Shown: positions 36,384 to 47,400 of the stretch, piece by piece
Position numbering within the stretch: the stretch's first letter is position 1
Layout: every line of letters starts with the position of its first letter
NCBI GenBank assembly: GCA_002706765.1
Contig: PAJV01000068.1
Coordinates: 124,001 to 188,000 of the forward strand
Length of the DNA: 64,000 nt
Reading direction: 5' to 3'
Origin: Gimesia sp.
Lineage (GTDB): Bacteria; Planctomycetota; Planctomycetia; Planctomycetales; Planctomycetaceae
Made by a program: the position numbers and the translations under genes
The notes under the pieces: model-generated
Seen by the model: the letters and a program-made list of their open reading frames with translations, nothing else
What the model was told of the DNA's origin: nothing
Databases searched by the model: none

Positions 36384-37205
36384 TCAGATGATCTCGGGTT
36401 GAAATGCGGTGACGGTGGCTACTCCCGATTCTACTGTAAGAATCGATGATTCGGGCACTTCTTTCCAGTGGTGCGTTAAATCGTCCAGTGGCTCTGAGAC
36501 GACGATAACCGCCTCATCGGGGAGAGATGCATACGTGCCATCCAGGTCATGCAGTGCGCGCAGGTGGCTGCTGTGATACAGAGTGCGGGACTGGGAATGA
36601 CTCGAATAGCGGACTGCCCAGATCCGTTCTCCATCCGAGACGCAGGCACTGAAGTAGATGGCGCCTTCAATCCCGGCTGCCTGGCGGGCCTGTTCGACAT
36701 GACCGATTGTTCTGGCAAGTGCCTGGGGAGCATCATCTTTTAACCCGAACGTCAGCGCCAGGTAGAACAAAAGTTCCGAATCGGTAGAACCTTCAATCGC
36801 CAGGAACAGACCGGGATCGACGTCAAACAGCAGCTGACGTTTGAGTGAATGAAATTCGGGGATCGAGCCATTATGTTGAAACAGCCAGTTCTGGTAATTG
36901 AAGGGATGGCAGTTGGTGTTCTGAACCGGCGTGCCTGTTGAGGCCCGGACATGAGAGAGGAACAGGCCCGAGTGAATGTGTTCTGCCAGATGCAGAAAGT
37001 TCGTATCATTCCAGGCCGGATGCGTGTCGCGATAGACGCCAGGCGTCGGATCATCTCCATACCAGCCCACGCCGAATCCATCGCCGTTGAGACTTTCCAC
37101 GTTCTGCGTGGCATGACGACTCTGATCGATCAGCGAATGATTGGGGCGGGTCAATACATCACTCAGTCGGAGTGAAGGACCGGAATAAGCGAGCCAGCGG
37201 CACAT
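36384..37205 (-). CDS. Class II glutamine amidotransferase-like protein
   Basis: The protein begins MCRWLAYSGPS, so after Met removal Cys2 is the N-terminal nucleophile of the Ntn-type glutamine amidotransferases. Supporting motifs are FLSHVRASTGTPVQNTNCHPF and a WLFQHNGSIPEF oxyanion/ammonia site, as in YafJ and EgtC-like proteins. It lacks a fused synthase domain. The 273-residue length fits YafJ-like members. Its acceptor substrate is unknown, and the adjacent zinc-ribbon gene gives no hint. Confidence 0.9.
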   Translation of the reverse strand: MCRWLAYSGPSLRLSDVLTRPNHSLIDQSRHATQNVESLNGDGFGVGWYGDDPTPGVYRDTHPAWNDTNFLHLAEHIHSGLFLSHVRASTGTPVQNTNCHPFNYQNWLFQHNGSIPEFHSLKRQLLFDVDPGLFLAIEGSTDSELLFYLALTFGLKDDAPQALARTIGHVEQARQAAGIEGAIYFSACVSDGERIWAVRYSSHSQSRTLYHSSHLRALHDLDGTYASLPDEAVIVVSEPLDDLTHHWKEVPESSILTVESGVATVTAFQPEII

Positions 37206-37279
37206 GCGAAAATCTTTCCCTGATTCGAATAAAATATAGATGAAGCAAATCTGATTTATGGTGATGAATTTGTCAATGA

Positions 37280-37921
37280 TCAGGGAGATGCTGCCTTCAC
37301 CTCGACGTATCGTACCATCTTCTCAGCCTCTTCGGTCCCGAAGATTAAGACCACCTGCTCAAACAGGTTATGCCGGGTGATTGCATTGGGGACAGTACCA
37401 ACCAGGTAGACCTGGGCTGCTGAGGAATATTCTGTCCGGAGCTCAGGATATTTACCGGCGGCAAGCAGACCTTCGAGTTTTTCTATTTTTTGGGTTGTTA
37501 GTCGGCGTGTCGATTGCAGTTCTTCCGTAATGGCTCCGATTACGAATGCAATAACACTGCAGAAAATCGTCAAAATGAGGGTGGCTGAAATCCAGCTCAC
37601 GATCGGGATCCAGGATCGTCTGGCAGGTAGCGCTGTTAGTTGTTTTTCTGGAGTCGTTTCCGCTGTGGTCTGCTTGTGCTCATGTATTGCTGACCAGGCA
37701 AGTGCTCCGAGAGCAATGAGCAGCCCGACCCCGGTTCCCTGGGTGACCCCTAATCGAATGCCGCCGATAAAAGGATTAATTCGAGTAGCCTGCCCGGAGT
37801 AGAATACGGAATCATAATAGTTCGGAAAGAATATACTGATCATCAGACCGGCGAGACCACCCAGAAAGGCAAAGGTAACACAGCTGAGTAAGACGGTCCA
37901 GAAAGATTCTTTCGCTGTCAT
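37280..37921 (-). CDS. Hypothetical membrane protein, 213 residues
   Basis: Three to four membrane helices in the first two-thirds (FWTVLLSCVTFAFLGGLAGLMIS, GVGLLIALGALAWSAI, WISATLILTIFCSVIAFVIGA), followed by a soluble tail with TEYSSAAQVYLVGTVPNAITRHNL. No family recognised. It is transcribed away from the sulfatase gene beside it. Confidence 0.6.
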   Translation of the reverse strand: MTAKESFWTVLLSCVTFAFLGGLAGLMISIFFPNYYDSVFYSGQATRINPFIGGIRLGVTQGTGVGLLIALGALAWSAIHEHKQTTAETTPEKQLTALPARRSWIPIVSWISATLILTIFCSVIAFVIGAITEELQSTRRLTTQKIEKLEGLLAAGKYPELRTEYSSAAQVYLVGTVPNAITRHNLFEQVVLIFGTEEAEKMVRYVEVKAASP

Positions 37922-38120
37922 GTTTCTGGTATCCCCACAGTGAAGGGCCGAGTCCGTAAGACAATTCTAATGAAACTAAATTAACGGAGCAACTAAATAC
38001 TTGCGGGATCAGCGAGATCATTAGACAGCAGCATCCAGAGACTGGTATATTGGAAGTCTCAAACCATCACCGGTTTCTGTTCCCCTTCGGAGACTCCTGT
38101 TTTAGAAAGATCATCACACC

Positions 38121-39686
38121 ATGAGTTCGCATTTTATCCGCTCGCTGCGACTGGCTGTTGTTTTCTGCCTCGCGCTGGTTCTCAGTGCCGACCGTTTACA
38201 GGCTGCCAACTTGCAAAACCAGCCGGTCAAGCCTCCGAATATTGTCGTTTTTCTCGTGGATGATATGGGGGTGATGGATACTTCAGTTCCCTTTTTGACT
38301 GACGCCGCGGGAAAACCCAAACGCTATCCGTTGAACGATTATTATATTACCCCCAGCATGGAACGACTGGCGAAGCAGGGAATCCGCTTCAATCATTTTT
38401 ACGCGATGAGTGTCTGCTCGCCCACGCGCATTTCGATTATGTCGGGTCAGAATGCCGCCCGGCATCATGCGACTAACTGGATCAACCCTCGAAAAAATAA
38501 TGCCGGCCCCCAGGGGCCACCTGACTGGAACTGGGAAGGTCTGAAGAAGGATGATGTCACCTTACCGCGTCTGCTGGCGAAAGGCGGTTACCGTACGATT
38601 CATGTGGGAAAAGGGCACTTCGGGGCAGACGGTTTTCCCGGGGCTGAACCACTCAACATTGGCTTTGATGTCAATATTGCGGGTTCCTCATTTGGGGCAC
38701 CGGGCAGTTACTATGGCATGAAGAAATTTGGCCTGGGAACCAGGCGGTCCCATCATGCGGTGCCGCATCTGGAGAAATATCACGATACTGACATCTTCCT
38801 GACCGAAGCATTAACGCTCGAAGCCAATGTCACTCTGGCGGAAACGATCAAAACCGATCAGCCTTTCTTTCTTTATATGGCGCACTACGCGGTGCATGCG
38901 CCCTTTGACAGCGATCCGCGGTTTGCCGCCCATTATCAGGATTCCGGTAAACCAGCGCCGGCGCAGGCGTTTGCCACTCTGATTGAAGGGATGGACAAAT
39001 CGCTGGGCGATATTCTGAATCAACTGAATGAACTGGGAGTGGCTGAAAACACGTTGATCTTTTTCCTCGGAGATAACGGCTCCGATGCACCGCTCGGACA
39101 TCAGCATGACGTCGCGTGTGCCGCTCCGCTGCGAGGCAAGAAAGGGGCGCATTATGAAGGGGGAATGCGCGTGCCTTTCATCGCTGCCTGGGCCAAACCG
39201 GACCCGTCGAATCCCAATCAGAAACTGCTGCCCATCCCGCAGGATGCACTGCAGACCCAGATCGCTGCCGTGCATGATCTGTTCCCGACGATACTGAAAG
39301 TGACCGATGTCAAACCGCCCCAGGGTTATATCGTGGATGGACAACCACTCAATAAATTGCTCATCGGCAAGTCAGATGAAGCACATCGCGACACGTTTCT
39401 GATGCATTATCCTCATTCGCCGCACCGCAGTAATTACTTTACGGTCTACCGCGACGGCGACTGGAAAATCATCTATCACTACGTTCCCTCACCAGATTCT
39501 GAAGACTCGCATTATCAACTGTACAATCTCGCGAAAGATCCTTTCGAACAGCATAATCTGGCTGAATCAGAACCGAAACAGCTCAAGCAGATGATGCAGG
39601 CGCTGATTGACAGTATGGAACAGCATGCAGCGCTCTACCCCGTGACCAAAGAGGGTAACAAGCCGATGAAGCCGAAAATGCCCTGA
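38121..39686 (+). CDS. Sulfatase, formylglycine type (S1 family)
   Basis: The 521-residue protein has a signal peptide (LRLAVVFCLALVLSADRLQAA) and the alkaline-phosphatase-superfamily sulfatase fold: metal ligands in NIVVFLVDDMG, the activation motif Cys99-Ser-Pro-Thr-Arg (SVCSPTRISIMSGQ), HVGKGHFG and FLGDNGSDAPLG. Cys99 would be converted to formylglycine by an aerobic FGE, encoded elsewhere. Exported sulfatases of this kind desulfate marine or host polysaccharides. One of three unrelated-in-detail sulfatases within 12.5 kb. Confidence 0.95.
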   Translation: MSSHFIRSLRLAVVFCLALVLSADRLQAANLQNQPVKPPNIVVFLVDDMGVMDTSVPFLTDAAGKPKRYPLNDYYITPSMERLAKQGIRFNHFYAMSVCSPTRISIMSGQNAARHHATNWINPRKNNAGPQGPPDWNWEGLKKDDVTLPRLLAKGGYRTIHVGKGHFGADGFPGAEPLNIGFDVNIAGSSFGAPGSYYGMKKFGLGTRRSHHAVPHLEKYHDTDIFLTEALTLEANVTLAETIKTDQPFFLYMAHYAVHAPFDSDPRFAAHYQDSGKPAPAQAFATLIEGMDKSLGDILNQLNELGVAENTLIFFLGDNGSDAPLGHQHDVACAAPLRGKKGAHYEGGMRVPFIAAWAKPDPSNPNQKLLPIPQDALQTQIAAVHDLFPTILKVTDVKPPQGYIVDGQPLNKLLIGKSDEAHRDTFLMHYPHSPHRSNYFTVYRDGDWKIIYHYVPSPDSEDSHYQLYNLAKDPFEQHNLAESEPKQLKQMMQALIDSMEQHAALYPVTKEGNKPMKPKMP

Positions 39687-39710
39687 GAATCGCGTCTGAA
39701 CTGCCTGGGT

Positions 39711-41327
39711 TTACCGACTGCCGGGGGGCTGATTATCTGGCTCATTTGCTGGTGCTTCAGTCAGTTGAGTAAACAGGGAAGGAGACCCGTTTGCTTCAAA
39801 CTGCAGCGGCGGTAATGTGATTTTTTCCGGGATGCGTTGAAAGGCGTCTGTCGGGTTCGTTGTTTTGAAAAAGTCAGTCAGGTATTCCAGGAACCGGGGA
39901 TCGAAACTCGCAGCATGGTGAAGGGCCGCGTGAGTTCCCCCCTGGACCGTAATCAGGTGACCGCGGGGGAAATAGATCAGCAATTCCTGCGCATTTTCTA
40001 TGGGGGTTGAGCGATCGAGCGTGCCGTGTATTAACAATACAGGGGTCTCGTACTCTTTGAACTGTCGAAACGCATCACTGACCGTTGGCGTCGGGGTGAC
40101 AGCTTGTGTCGCTGTATAAAGCAGATTCACATCACCCAGCCAGCGGTGGGCTTCTTCTTTCTCAAGCAGTTTCAGACGTTGGTCGGTAATTCCCAGGCTG
40201 TTGTCAACCAGGGTCAGCAGTAGAGGATGCTGCGTCAAATCAGGACGATCGTCGATGATTTTCGCTGCCAGGTACTGATAATCTTCCTGATAGAGTTCCA
40301 GCACCATCTTGGGCCATAATTCGAGCAGTCGACGGGAATGGACCGACGAATTTAAAATGGGACGCCGCAGGTAATAACGAACGTCATCTGCCCCGATGAC
40401 AATCTCTGCTGCGCCTCCTCGACGAGGATGCCGACCGCGCACGCGTACTGGTTCTTTCTCCAGTTTTGTTATTACAGCCTTCAGTGCGCCCAGCAGCCCG
40501 ACTTCGGGTAACTTGATACTTGTGGAATCCCGGGCTTGTGCTTCAACTTTCTCAAAGACATTCCAGATTCCGTTGGGACTGTCATAAGTATGATTGAGCG
40601 GTTCTACACCGGAAAGCAGCATTCGCTCTACATGTTGCGGGTACTGATTCAGATAGGCCAGAGCCCATTGTGAGCCGAAGCTGCCTCCGCGAAAGGCAAT
40701 CTGTTCATAACCATGCGCCAGCCGAATCGCTTCCACATCATCGACAAGATGTTGAATATCATAACCTTTCAGATCGAACTGCAGATCCTGGCAGATGCGG
40801 ATCGTTTTTTGAAATCCCTTGGACATTCGCTGCGCTGTTTTGTCGAAGGACATGGGCTCCAGCCGTTTCCCCGGCTGAGCGAACCACATCTCAGGCAACT
40901 GCTGAACTCCCGGTACATGACTGTTACCGCGCTGGTTTACAATGACAACATCACGAAACTGGTTGTAGGCACGCATTTCAGCATATTTGTTATAACGTTT
41001 CTGCTTTAATCCTTCTGTAATCTGTTCCACAGTCACCGCTTCACCCGGGCCGCCTGGCAGGAAGAAAACAGGCGGCTGTCCGGAAGGCTCGCGGGCGGGG
41101 AACCGAATATAATGGACGGTGATGTGACGACTGCTGGCAGCGGTCCGGTTTTCAGGGACCACAATCAAGGCTACTTCTCCCCGTAACTGCGCACCAATCT
41201 GGCAAGGCTGAGTAAGAATGCTACCCACAGCAGGCGCACTCTGCGCATGCACATTGGTTACAGGGGAGTGGAAACCAATCCAGGCAATCAACAGAAGTAA
41301 AGAGAACCTCGCTCTAAGTTCAAACAT
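39711..41327 (-). CDS. Secreted alpha/beta hydrolase, S33 aminopeptidase-like
   Basis: The 538-residue product has a signal peptide (LLLLIAWIGFHSPVTNVHAQ) and the tripeptidyl-aminopeptidase-like fold: oxyanion region FFLPGGPGEA, nucleophile elbow RGGSFGSQWALAYL, Asp in LLIHGTLDRSTP and His in VQGGTHAALH, within the C-terminal TAP-like part. Members of S33 release N-terminal residues from short peptides. The convergent sulfatase gene ends 24 bases from its stop. Confidence 0.85.
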   Translation of the reverse strand: MFELRARFSLLLLIAWIGFHSPVTNVHAQSAPAVGSILTQPCQIGAQLRGEVALIVVPENRTAASSRHITVHYIRFPAREPSGQPPVFFLPGGPGEAVTVEQITEGLKQKRYNKYAEMRAYNQFRDVVIVNQRGNSHVPGVQQLPEMWFAQPGKRLEPMSFDKTAQRMSKGFQKTIRICQDLQFDLKGYDIQHLVDDVEAIRLAHGYEQIAFRGGSFGSQWALAYLNQYPQHVERMLLSGVEPLNHTYDSPNGIWNVFEKVEAQARDSTSIKLPEVGLLGALKAVITKLEKEPVRVRGRHPRRGGAAEIVIGADDVRYYLRRPILNSSVHSRRLLELWPKMVLELYQEDYQYLAAKIIDDRPDLTQHPLLLTLVDNSLGITDQRLKLLEKEEAHRWLGDVNLLYTATQAVTPTPTVSDAFRQFKEYETPVLLIHGTLDRSTPIENAQELLIYFPRGHLITVQGGTHAALHHAASFDPRFLEYLTDFFKTTNPTDAFQRIPEKITLPPLQFEANGSPSLFTQLTEAPANEPDNQPPGSR

Positions 41328-41526
41328 TCAAGCAATCCTGAAATCAAGATAGAATTCGCAGATTCATCTTAACGCAGATTCTGCCTTGGTGCCAGAATTA
41401 TCTTTACGGGGCAGGGGGGACGACAATAGAGCGGTTTCGACTTTTTTGTATATGTTCAGTTTGGTAACCGGTAACAGCAGAAATCGACAATTGAGTGTAG
41501 TGATAGAAGTTTCATCCAGTCTGATT

Positions 41527-41979
41527 TTACGAATCCTGTAGAGCAATCTCTCGCAGATGGGTACAGTCGGGATCACCTTCTACACGCTTGAAGCCCAAGA
41601 CGCGATAAAAAGCATCGGCTTTCGGCGTATGAGTGCGGAGCCGCAGTTGATTGAACACACCAGGGCAGAGGTTTTGAATCTCGGTGACCAGCAGGCGTCC
41701 GACACCGTGGCGTCGACTGTCTTGAGAAACATATAACCGTCTGACCCGGCCCACGCGGTCATTGTGGCTATACGGATCGCGGTTCAAACCACATACTCCC
41801 ACCACCTGACGCTTCTGCAGCGCCAGCAATAACGTTTCGCCGGACTGGTCGAAACGATTGGTTCCCGCGCGCCATTCCTGTTGCAGGCGATCAACGATGT
41901 GAAATCCTTCTGCCCGGGCTGCGCAGGCCAGTAAATCTAACTGATCGGGATGTTTCAGTTCCTGCAGTGAGATCAACAT
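41527..41979 (-). CDS. GNAT family N-acetyltransferase
   Basis: The 150-residue protein has the GNAT acetyl-CoA core: VGRVRRLYVSQDSRRHGVGRLLVTEI, where the RRHGVG loop binds the pyrophosphate of acetyl-CoA, followed by LRLRTHTPKADAFYRVLGFKRVEGD. Substrate cannot be predicted. No operon partner is present. Confidence 0.9.
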   Translation of the reverse strand: MLISLQELKHPDQLDLLACAARAEGFHIVDRLQQEWRAGTNRFDQSGETLLLALQKRQVVGVCGLNRDPYSHNDRVGRVRRLYVSQDSRRHGVGRLLVTEIQNLCPGVFNQLRLRTHTPKADAFYRVLGFKRVEGDPDCTHLREIALQDS

Positions 41980-42086
41980 TAATCAGTTCCTGAATGATTC
42001 CCTGTCAATTGTCACAAGATACAAACACTTCTCAAATTAAGGACGCTGATGTATTGGTTTTGACCTTCGATAATTGAATGGTTCCG

Positions 42087-43607
42087 TCACTGTTCTGCCC
42101 GCCAGTTGGCAAAGGAATCAAGATAGGACCAGCGAAAATTCTTCTGTTTGCGGTATTTCATATCGCGGTGGTCGAGTTGTTCTTTGACGAATGCTTCGAG
42201 ATTCACAGGGTCGAGAAAGGGGTCGCGTGTCTGTTGCTGCAGTTCCGTCAGGGCATTGATCAGCCTGGCTTTTGTCGCTGCATAGTCAGCATCTTCCGCG
42301 AGGTTGTTCCATTCATAAGGATCTTGCTGCAGGTCATACAGTTCATAGCGTGGCGGACGGGACCAGCGTGCCAGCGCCTGTTTCACCTGGGGAGAAATGG
42401 TTTTCTGGTCGGCGGCAGTTGCTCCGGAGATCACAAAATGGGGATGTGATTCATCCAGGTAACTGTCGGCAATCAGATTATCGGTGCCCGGTCTCGGATT
42501 GGAAATCAGTTTATAACGTGTATCGCGGAGTGAATGCTGGATATAACAGTTTCGCGGAAATGAACCGGTGGTGAAGCCGAAGATGTAGTCACGCCAGTTG
42601 GTCACAGGTGCATTTGTGAGTAACGGTTCCAGATTTCGTCCCGGCAGATCTTCAGGTATCTCGCAGCCCGCAGCCGCAAGTGCCGTGGGCAACAGGTCGA
42701 GGGTGGATGCCAGTTCTTTCCGTACCAGTCCCGACTGTGTTTTGCCTGGCCAGGAGACGATCAACGGGACGCGAAGGCCTCCCTCGTACACACTTCCCTT
42801 GCCGCGGGGAAACTGGGCGCCGTGATCACCGATATAGAAGATGAGTGTGTTTCCGGTTTCTCCCGCTTGATCGAGTTCGTTCAGCAGCAGGCCCACGCCC
42901 ACATCCAGCCGGGCCATGCAGTTGTAGTAGTTGGCTACCTGCTCCCGCAGTCGTGGCGTATCGACGCCCACCCAGGGCATCGGTTTCACATCGTCGGCAG
43001 ACAGAGGGTGTTCTGGTTGTCCATTGACTTGTCTGATGAAAGGCAGATGCGCATCGGGAAAGTTGACGGACAGGAACCAGGGCTGTTCCTGCGACTGCTT
43101 GAAGAATTCCGCTGCTTTGCTGGCATAGGCGGTCACCGGTTCCTGACGCTTGAAATTCGCCGAAGGGATGGCACGAAAATCAAAGGGGAACGCGTCTTCA
43201 GGATTTACATGCAGTTTTCCAATCAGCCCCGTGCGATAACCCTGTTGCTTCAGCAGCGTGACAAAATTGGGAGTCTGTTTCTGGTACAACGCAAATTTGT
43301 GTGTTGCCAGGCCGATCTGACCATTCTGATGCGGATACTTGCCCGTCAGAAAACAGGCCCGCGAAGGCGAACAGACCGAATAAGGCACAAACGCATTTTC
43401 AAAGCGGACACCTGTTTGCGCCAGCTGATCCAGGTGCGGCGTCTGAGCATAAGGATCGCCATAACAGCCCAGTTCCGGACCATTGTCTTCAGAAACAATC
43501 AGCAGAATATTGGGGGGAGCGTCCGCAAGAGCAGGGCTCGAAATCAAGACCATGAGCAATCCCAGAAACCCGGAAATACTGGTTAATCGTTTTTTCCACT
43601 GCTGCAT
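42087..43607 (-). CDS. Sulfatase, formylglycine type, second
   Basis: The 506-residue product has a signal peptide (LGLLMVLISSPALADAPP) and sulfatase motifs: NILLIVSEDNGPELGCYG, Cys79-Ser-Pro-Ser-Arg (VCSPSRACFLTGKYPHQNG), GKLHVNPE and YIGDHGAQFPRGKG. It is closer to the heparan N-sulfatase-like subgroup than the 38-kb gene, judging by the C-S-P-S-R and Asp/His pattern. Cys79 is the expected formylglycine site. Extracytoplasmic desulfation is likely. Confidence 0.94.
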   Translation of the reverse strand: MQQWKKRLTSISGFLGLLMVLISSPALADAPPNILLIVSEDNGPELGCYGDPYAQTPHLDQLAQTGVRFENAFVPYSVCSPSRACFLTGKYPHQNGQIGLATHKFALYQKQTPNFVTLLKQQGYRTGLIGKLHVNPEDAFPFDFRAIPSANFKRQEPVTAYASKAAEFFKQSQEQPWFLSVNFPDAHLPFIRQVNGQPEHPLSADDVKPMPWVGVDTPRLREQVANYYNCMARLDVGVGLLLNELDQAGETGNTLIFYIGDHGAQFPRGKGSVYEGGLRVPLIVSWPGKTQSGLVRKELASTLDLLPTALAAAGCEIPEDLPGRNLEPLLTNAPVTNWRDYIFGFTTGSFPRNCYIQHSLRDTRYKLISNPRPGTDNLIADSYLDESHPHFVISGATAADQKTISPQVKQALARWSRPPRYELYDLQQDPYEWNNLAEDADYAATKARLINALTELQQQTRDPFLDPVNLEAFVKEQLDHRDMKYRKQKNFRWSYLDSFANWRAEQ

Positions 43608-43920
43608 CTTCTGTACTCCGGTTCAAAGAAATCTCAATTTGTTATCGGTTGAGCATCACAGTCGTGCAAAAGTCGACAAAGGCCTCCATCAGACTCGACC
43701 TGTCATACCAGTCCTTTCCCTAAAGCTTAAGTAAACATGGTTTGAACAATAAAACGATGCTAGAGTTGAGCACGCTGATGTCATCTACTGTAATCGCCTG
43801 CGCACTTCGTGACCAGTTAATTCTCAGATCGTGCAGGATTCAAGACCGTTCGGACTGACTCAGGTGAGACCGATTTCCTGTCTTCGGATACGAGAAATAA
43901 AGAAATCTGAAAACAGAAGC
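43608..43920. other. Intergenic region between divergent genes
   Basis: About 310 bases upstream of the sulfatase and the BlaI-like gene. Apart from the promoter element listed next, nothing was recognised. Confidence 0.45.
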
Positions 43921-43950
43921 TTGACGTCACTACAAATGTAGTGTAATAAT
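43921..43950 (+). promoter_or_regulatory. Sigma70-type promoter overlapped by BlaI/MecI operator
   Basis: TTGACG at 43921-43926 and TAATAA at 43944-43949 are separated by exactly 17 bases. Between them lies the perfect palindrome CACTACAAATGTAGTG (43928-43943), which contains TACA-N2-TGTA, the consensus of BlaI/MecI operators. A bound dimer would block polymerase. The regulated BlaI-like gene starts 27 bases downstream, preceded by AGGAGG. Confidence 0.85.
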
Positions 43951-43976
43951 TGCAGGTGTAGAACAGGAGGTCCCTT

Positions 43977-44381
43977 ATGGCGAAAAAATCAAAATCTGAG
44001 CAATCATCAACGACGATGACCGACGTGGAGTGGGTCATCATGAATGTGGTCTGGGAGCAGGAACCCTGCGCTGCGGGTACGGTGCAGGAAGCGTTAGACG
44101 AATCGCATGGCTGGGCATATAGCACGGTTAAAACCACCATGGACCGGATGGTGACCAAGGGGTTGTTGACCAGGAAAGCCATTCGCAATCTGAATCTCTT
44201 CAGTTCTGCCATCAGTCCCGACAAGGCCAGGCGGAGCGAATTGAAACGCTTGTTACGCCGTGCATTTAATGGAGCCTTGACGCCTATGCTGCAGTTCCTC
44301 GTAGAGGAAGAAGAACTGGGCCCCGAGGAAATTCAACAACTTCGCGCACTGATCAGGCAGGCGGATCGAAAGTCTGGGTAA
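43977..44381 (+). CDS. BlaI/MecI-family transcriptional repressor, second
   Basis: The 134-residue protein has the winged-helix penicillinase-repressor fold: MTDVEWVIMNVVWEQEPCAAGTVQEALDESHG, then WAYSTVKTTMDRMVTKGLLTRKAIRNLNLFSSAI and a dimerising C-terminus (MLQFLVEEEELGPEEIQQLRALI). An AGGAGG ribosome-binding site precedes the ATG. It is followed after 31 bases by a giant M56 sensor, and its own promoter contains a canonical operator, so it very likely represses the pair and is inactivated by the sensor. Confidence 0.94.
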   Translation: MAKKSKSEQSSTTMTDVEWVIMNVVWEQEPCAAGTVQEALDESHGWAYSTVKTTMDRMVTKGLLTRKAIRNLNLFSSAISPDKARRSELKRLLRRAFNGALTPMLQFLVEEEELGPEEIQQLRALIRQADRKSG

Positions 44382-44412
44382 GCAGAACATCTTTAATATT
44401 GAAAGTCAGATC

Positions 44413-47400
44413 ATGACAGCATCCGGGAATGACTTTATCACGCTGCTCAATGGATATGGCGAAATCTTCTGGAAATTCAGCACACTGATGTTGTTGCAGG
44501 TGAGCGTGCTGGTCGTCATTCTCCTGCTGGTTGACCTGGTTCTCCGCCGACATTCCCGAGCCGTGGCCCGGTACTGGCTCTGGTCGCTGGTGTTACTCAA
44601 ACTCGTTCTGCCTGTGGGCCTCTCCTCTCCGGTCAGTGTCGCCTCCTGGCTGGCTGACTGGGTTCCTGCTGCAGAAAGCGTTGAAATTGTTTCCTCGACG
44701 GCAACTGTCAAATCTCCTGTTACGCTTCCCACGACAACCGTTGCAGCTCCTCCCCGGTTATCAGAGCAGATGTTCGTTCCAGAGTCCCTGCCTGATACCA
44801 GTCCCTTGCCTGCGCCGTTGCCCGCTCCACCTTCCGATGATGTCTCTGTTGCACAGCTTCAAATCTCGGAAACTCAGCAGGCAAAAACGGTAACCCGGTC
44901 ACAACTGAAACCGCCGGCGATCGTATTGCTCATCTGGCTAGCGGTTATTGTCGGGTTGTTTTGCCTGGTAATGTGGCGGACTGTGCGAGTTCGGCGACTG
45001 GCACGACAGGCAGAAACGGCACCTATGAAACTGATCTGGCAGTTGTACGACTGCTGCCAGTTGATGCGGCTCAAACAGGACCCTGTCAAACTGAAAATCT
45101 CGGATGTGGTCGGAAGTCCGGCGATTTGCGGGTTCTGGAAACCAACTATCATTTTACCCCGTCATCTGCTGGAAAAACTCACCCCGGAACAGTTCCGCCA
45201 GATTTTCATTCACGAACTGGCGCACTGGAAACGGTTCGATCTGCAGGTGAACTGTCTGCAGACCCTGCTGCTGATCCTGTATTTTTATAATCCGATGGTC
45301 TGGCTCGCACATGTCATGCTCAAACGCTTGCGGGAACAGGCCGTCGACGAAACGGTTCTGGTCACGCTCAAAGGCCAGTCAACACAATATTCAGAAACGC
45401 TGCTCGACATCGCATCGCTGACATCGGTTCCAGACAAAGCCAGTCTGCAACTGCTGGGCATTCTCGAACCTCGTAAGCCCCTGGCCCAGAGGATCCGACG
45501 TATTCTCTCACAGCCAATCCCCCGGTCCGCCAGTCTGGGACTGGTCAGTTTTAGTCTGATTGTGCTCACCGGCGCACTCTTACTGCCGATGTCCAGAATG
45601 GATCGGACCCATGCGGCTGCGGACAAGGGAGTCAAGCTGGAGAAAACAGCCGCATCTGAAGCAGCCCAAACAGATCCCGATAAAAAAGTGTCCGGGAACC
45701 AGTCAGACAAACAAGAGAAACAACCGGCAGATCAGAAATTGCCTCAGCTGAAAACGGCTGCACCAGAATATGTTTTGAGTGGACGCATTACAGACCCGGA
45801 TGGTGCGCCTGTCACCGATGCGCAAGTTCTTTTGATACACACGAGAGGGGGGGGACGTGTCTTGAGAACGTGGACGGACAAAGAGGGGAACTACCATTTC
45901 TCCGAAATCAGTAAACCCGGACAGCACGGCATCATGGTCATGTCGCAGCGCTGGGTAGGCATTGAACGTTCTTCGGATCGTCCCCGTGTCGACCTGGCGG
46001 CAGATGAACGGCAGGTGAAAAATATCAGGCTCGAACGCGCCTGTCAGTTACGCATCCAAACCGTCGATGAACAAGGCAAACCTGTTCCCGGGGCCTTCGT
46101 ATACCGTAAATTGATGACCGATACGCGAGGGTTCACTCCTCGGGCTGTTTCAACCGATCAATCGGGACAGGTGACACTCGGTCTGAAGCCTTCCCGGGAA
46201 AAATATCTGATTGGAATCGCTTCACCTGATTACGCTTTGGAGAAACTGATGATTCAAGTGGACGATCCGGATCAAATCGTCACACGAAAGATTGTGCTCA
46301 GGGAGGGAGAAGCAGTTGATGGCAAAATAGTCTATGCGGACGGGAAAATTCCGGTCGGATTAAAAATCAATGCGCTGCCCCGGTGGTGGGAATTCAGCGG
46401 ACATCCCCCCGGTTATCGAATCAGTGAAACGGGAAAATTCACATTCCCCCATATCGTAGCCGGCGTTTATAACGTAATGGTCGAGATTCCCGGAGTGGGG
46501 GGGAAACCTGTCCTCACCGGTACTTATCTGCTCAATCAGGAACAGCCACTTGATCTGAAACTGAATATCCCTTCTCCCGCTTCGATGGTCACACTCTCAG
46601 GAAAGATCAGCTATACCGGCGATCTGAAAAAGGCTTCCAGGCCCTTCCTGCTCATTGCATATTCCACTGATGGGTACAACGAAGCTTATGCCGAGATCCA
46701 ACCTGGTCAGACAGAGTTTAAGTTCGATCCCATTCAGCGAGGAAAATATCAGATAAGTATGCATTCAACCGAGTATGAACTAAAAGGCGAGCATACGGTA
46801 TTTGCCCCTGCCGATAATCTTCAGCTGAATGTCGTCGTGACCGGCAAACCCCAGATCAGTGGTACGGTTCTGGCCGACGATACAAATCAGCCGATCAGCA
46901 CATTCCAGGTACGGGCCATTAAACTGGAGACCCTCCGCGGTCCCAATTTTGTGCAGGAAACACGCTGGCAGGATGTGGATCAGGGAAGCGGGAAATTTGA
47001 AGTCGCTGTCAACGGTCCGGGTATCTACCGGATCGAAGTTTCTGCCTCCGGCTATGCCCGTGCGCTCAGTGAATCTGTCAATACCGATCAAAATCAGGGA
47101 AAGCCGATTCAGATCACACTGACAAAGGGAGTCACGCTGACCGGAACCGTTGTCAATACACAGGGACAGCCCATCGATGGGGCGACTGTAATTCCGCTGT
47201 CTCTGTCCCGGGGCGTGATGCCGATGACACTGGATCAATTCACAACAGACATTGATGCAGTCAAGACCGTAGACGGGACGTTTTCGATCCCGCATCTGGC
47301 TCCGGGGAAGGAATCGCTGAAAGTGACTCATCCGGACTACGACTTTGCGATTATGAAAGACATCGATCTGGCAGCCAGTCCGATCCCGAAAGTGGAAGTC

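Noticed and set aside
42822..43586. 254-codon plus-strand frame across the second sulfatase
   Set aside because: Antisense of a gene with complete sulfatase motifs; no own domain.
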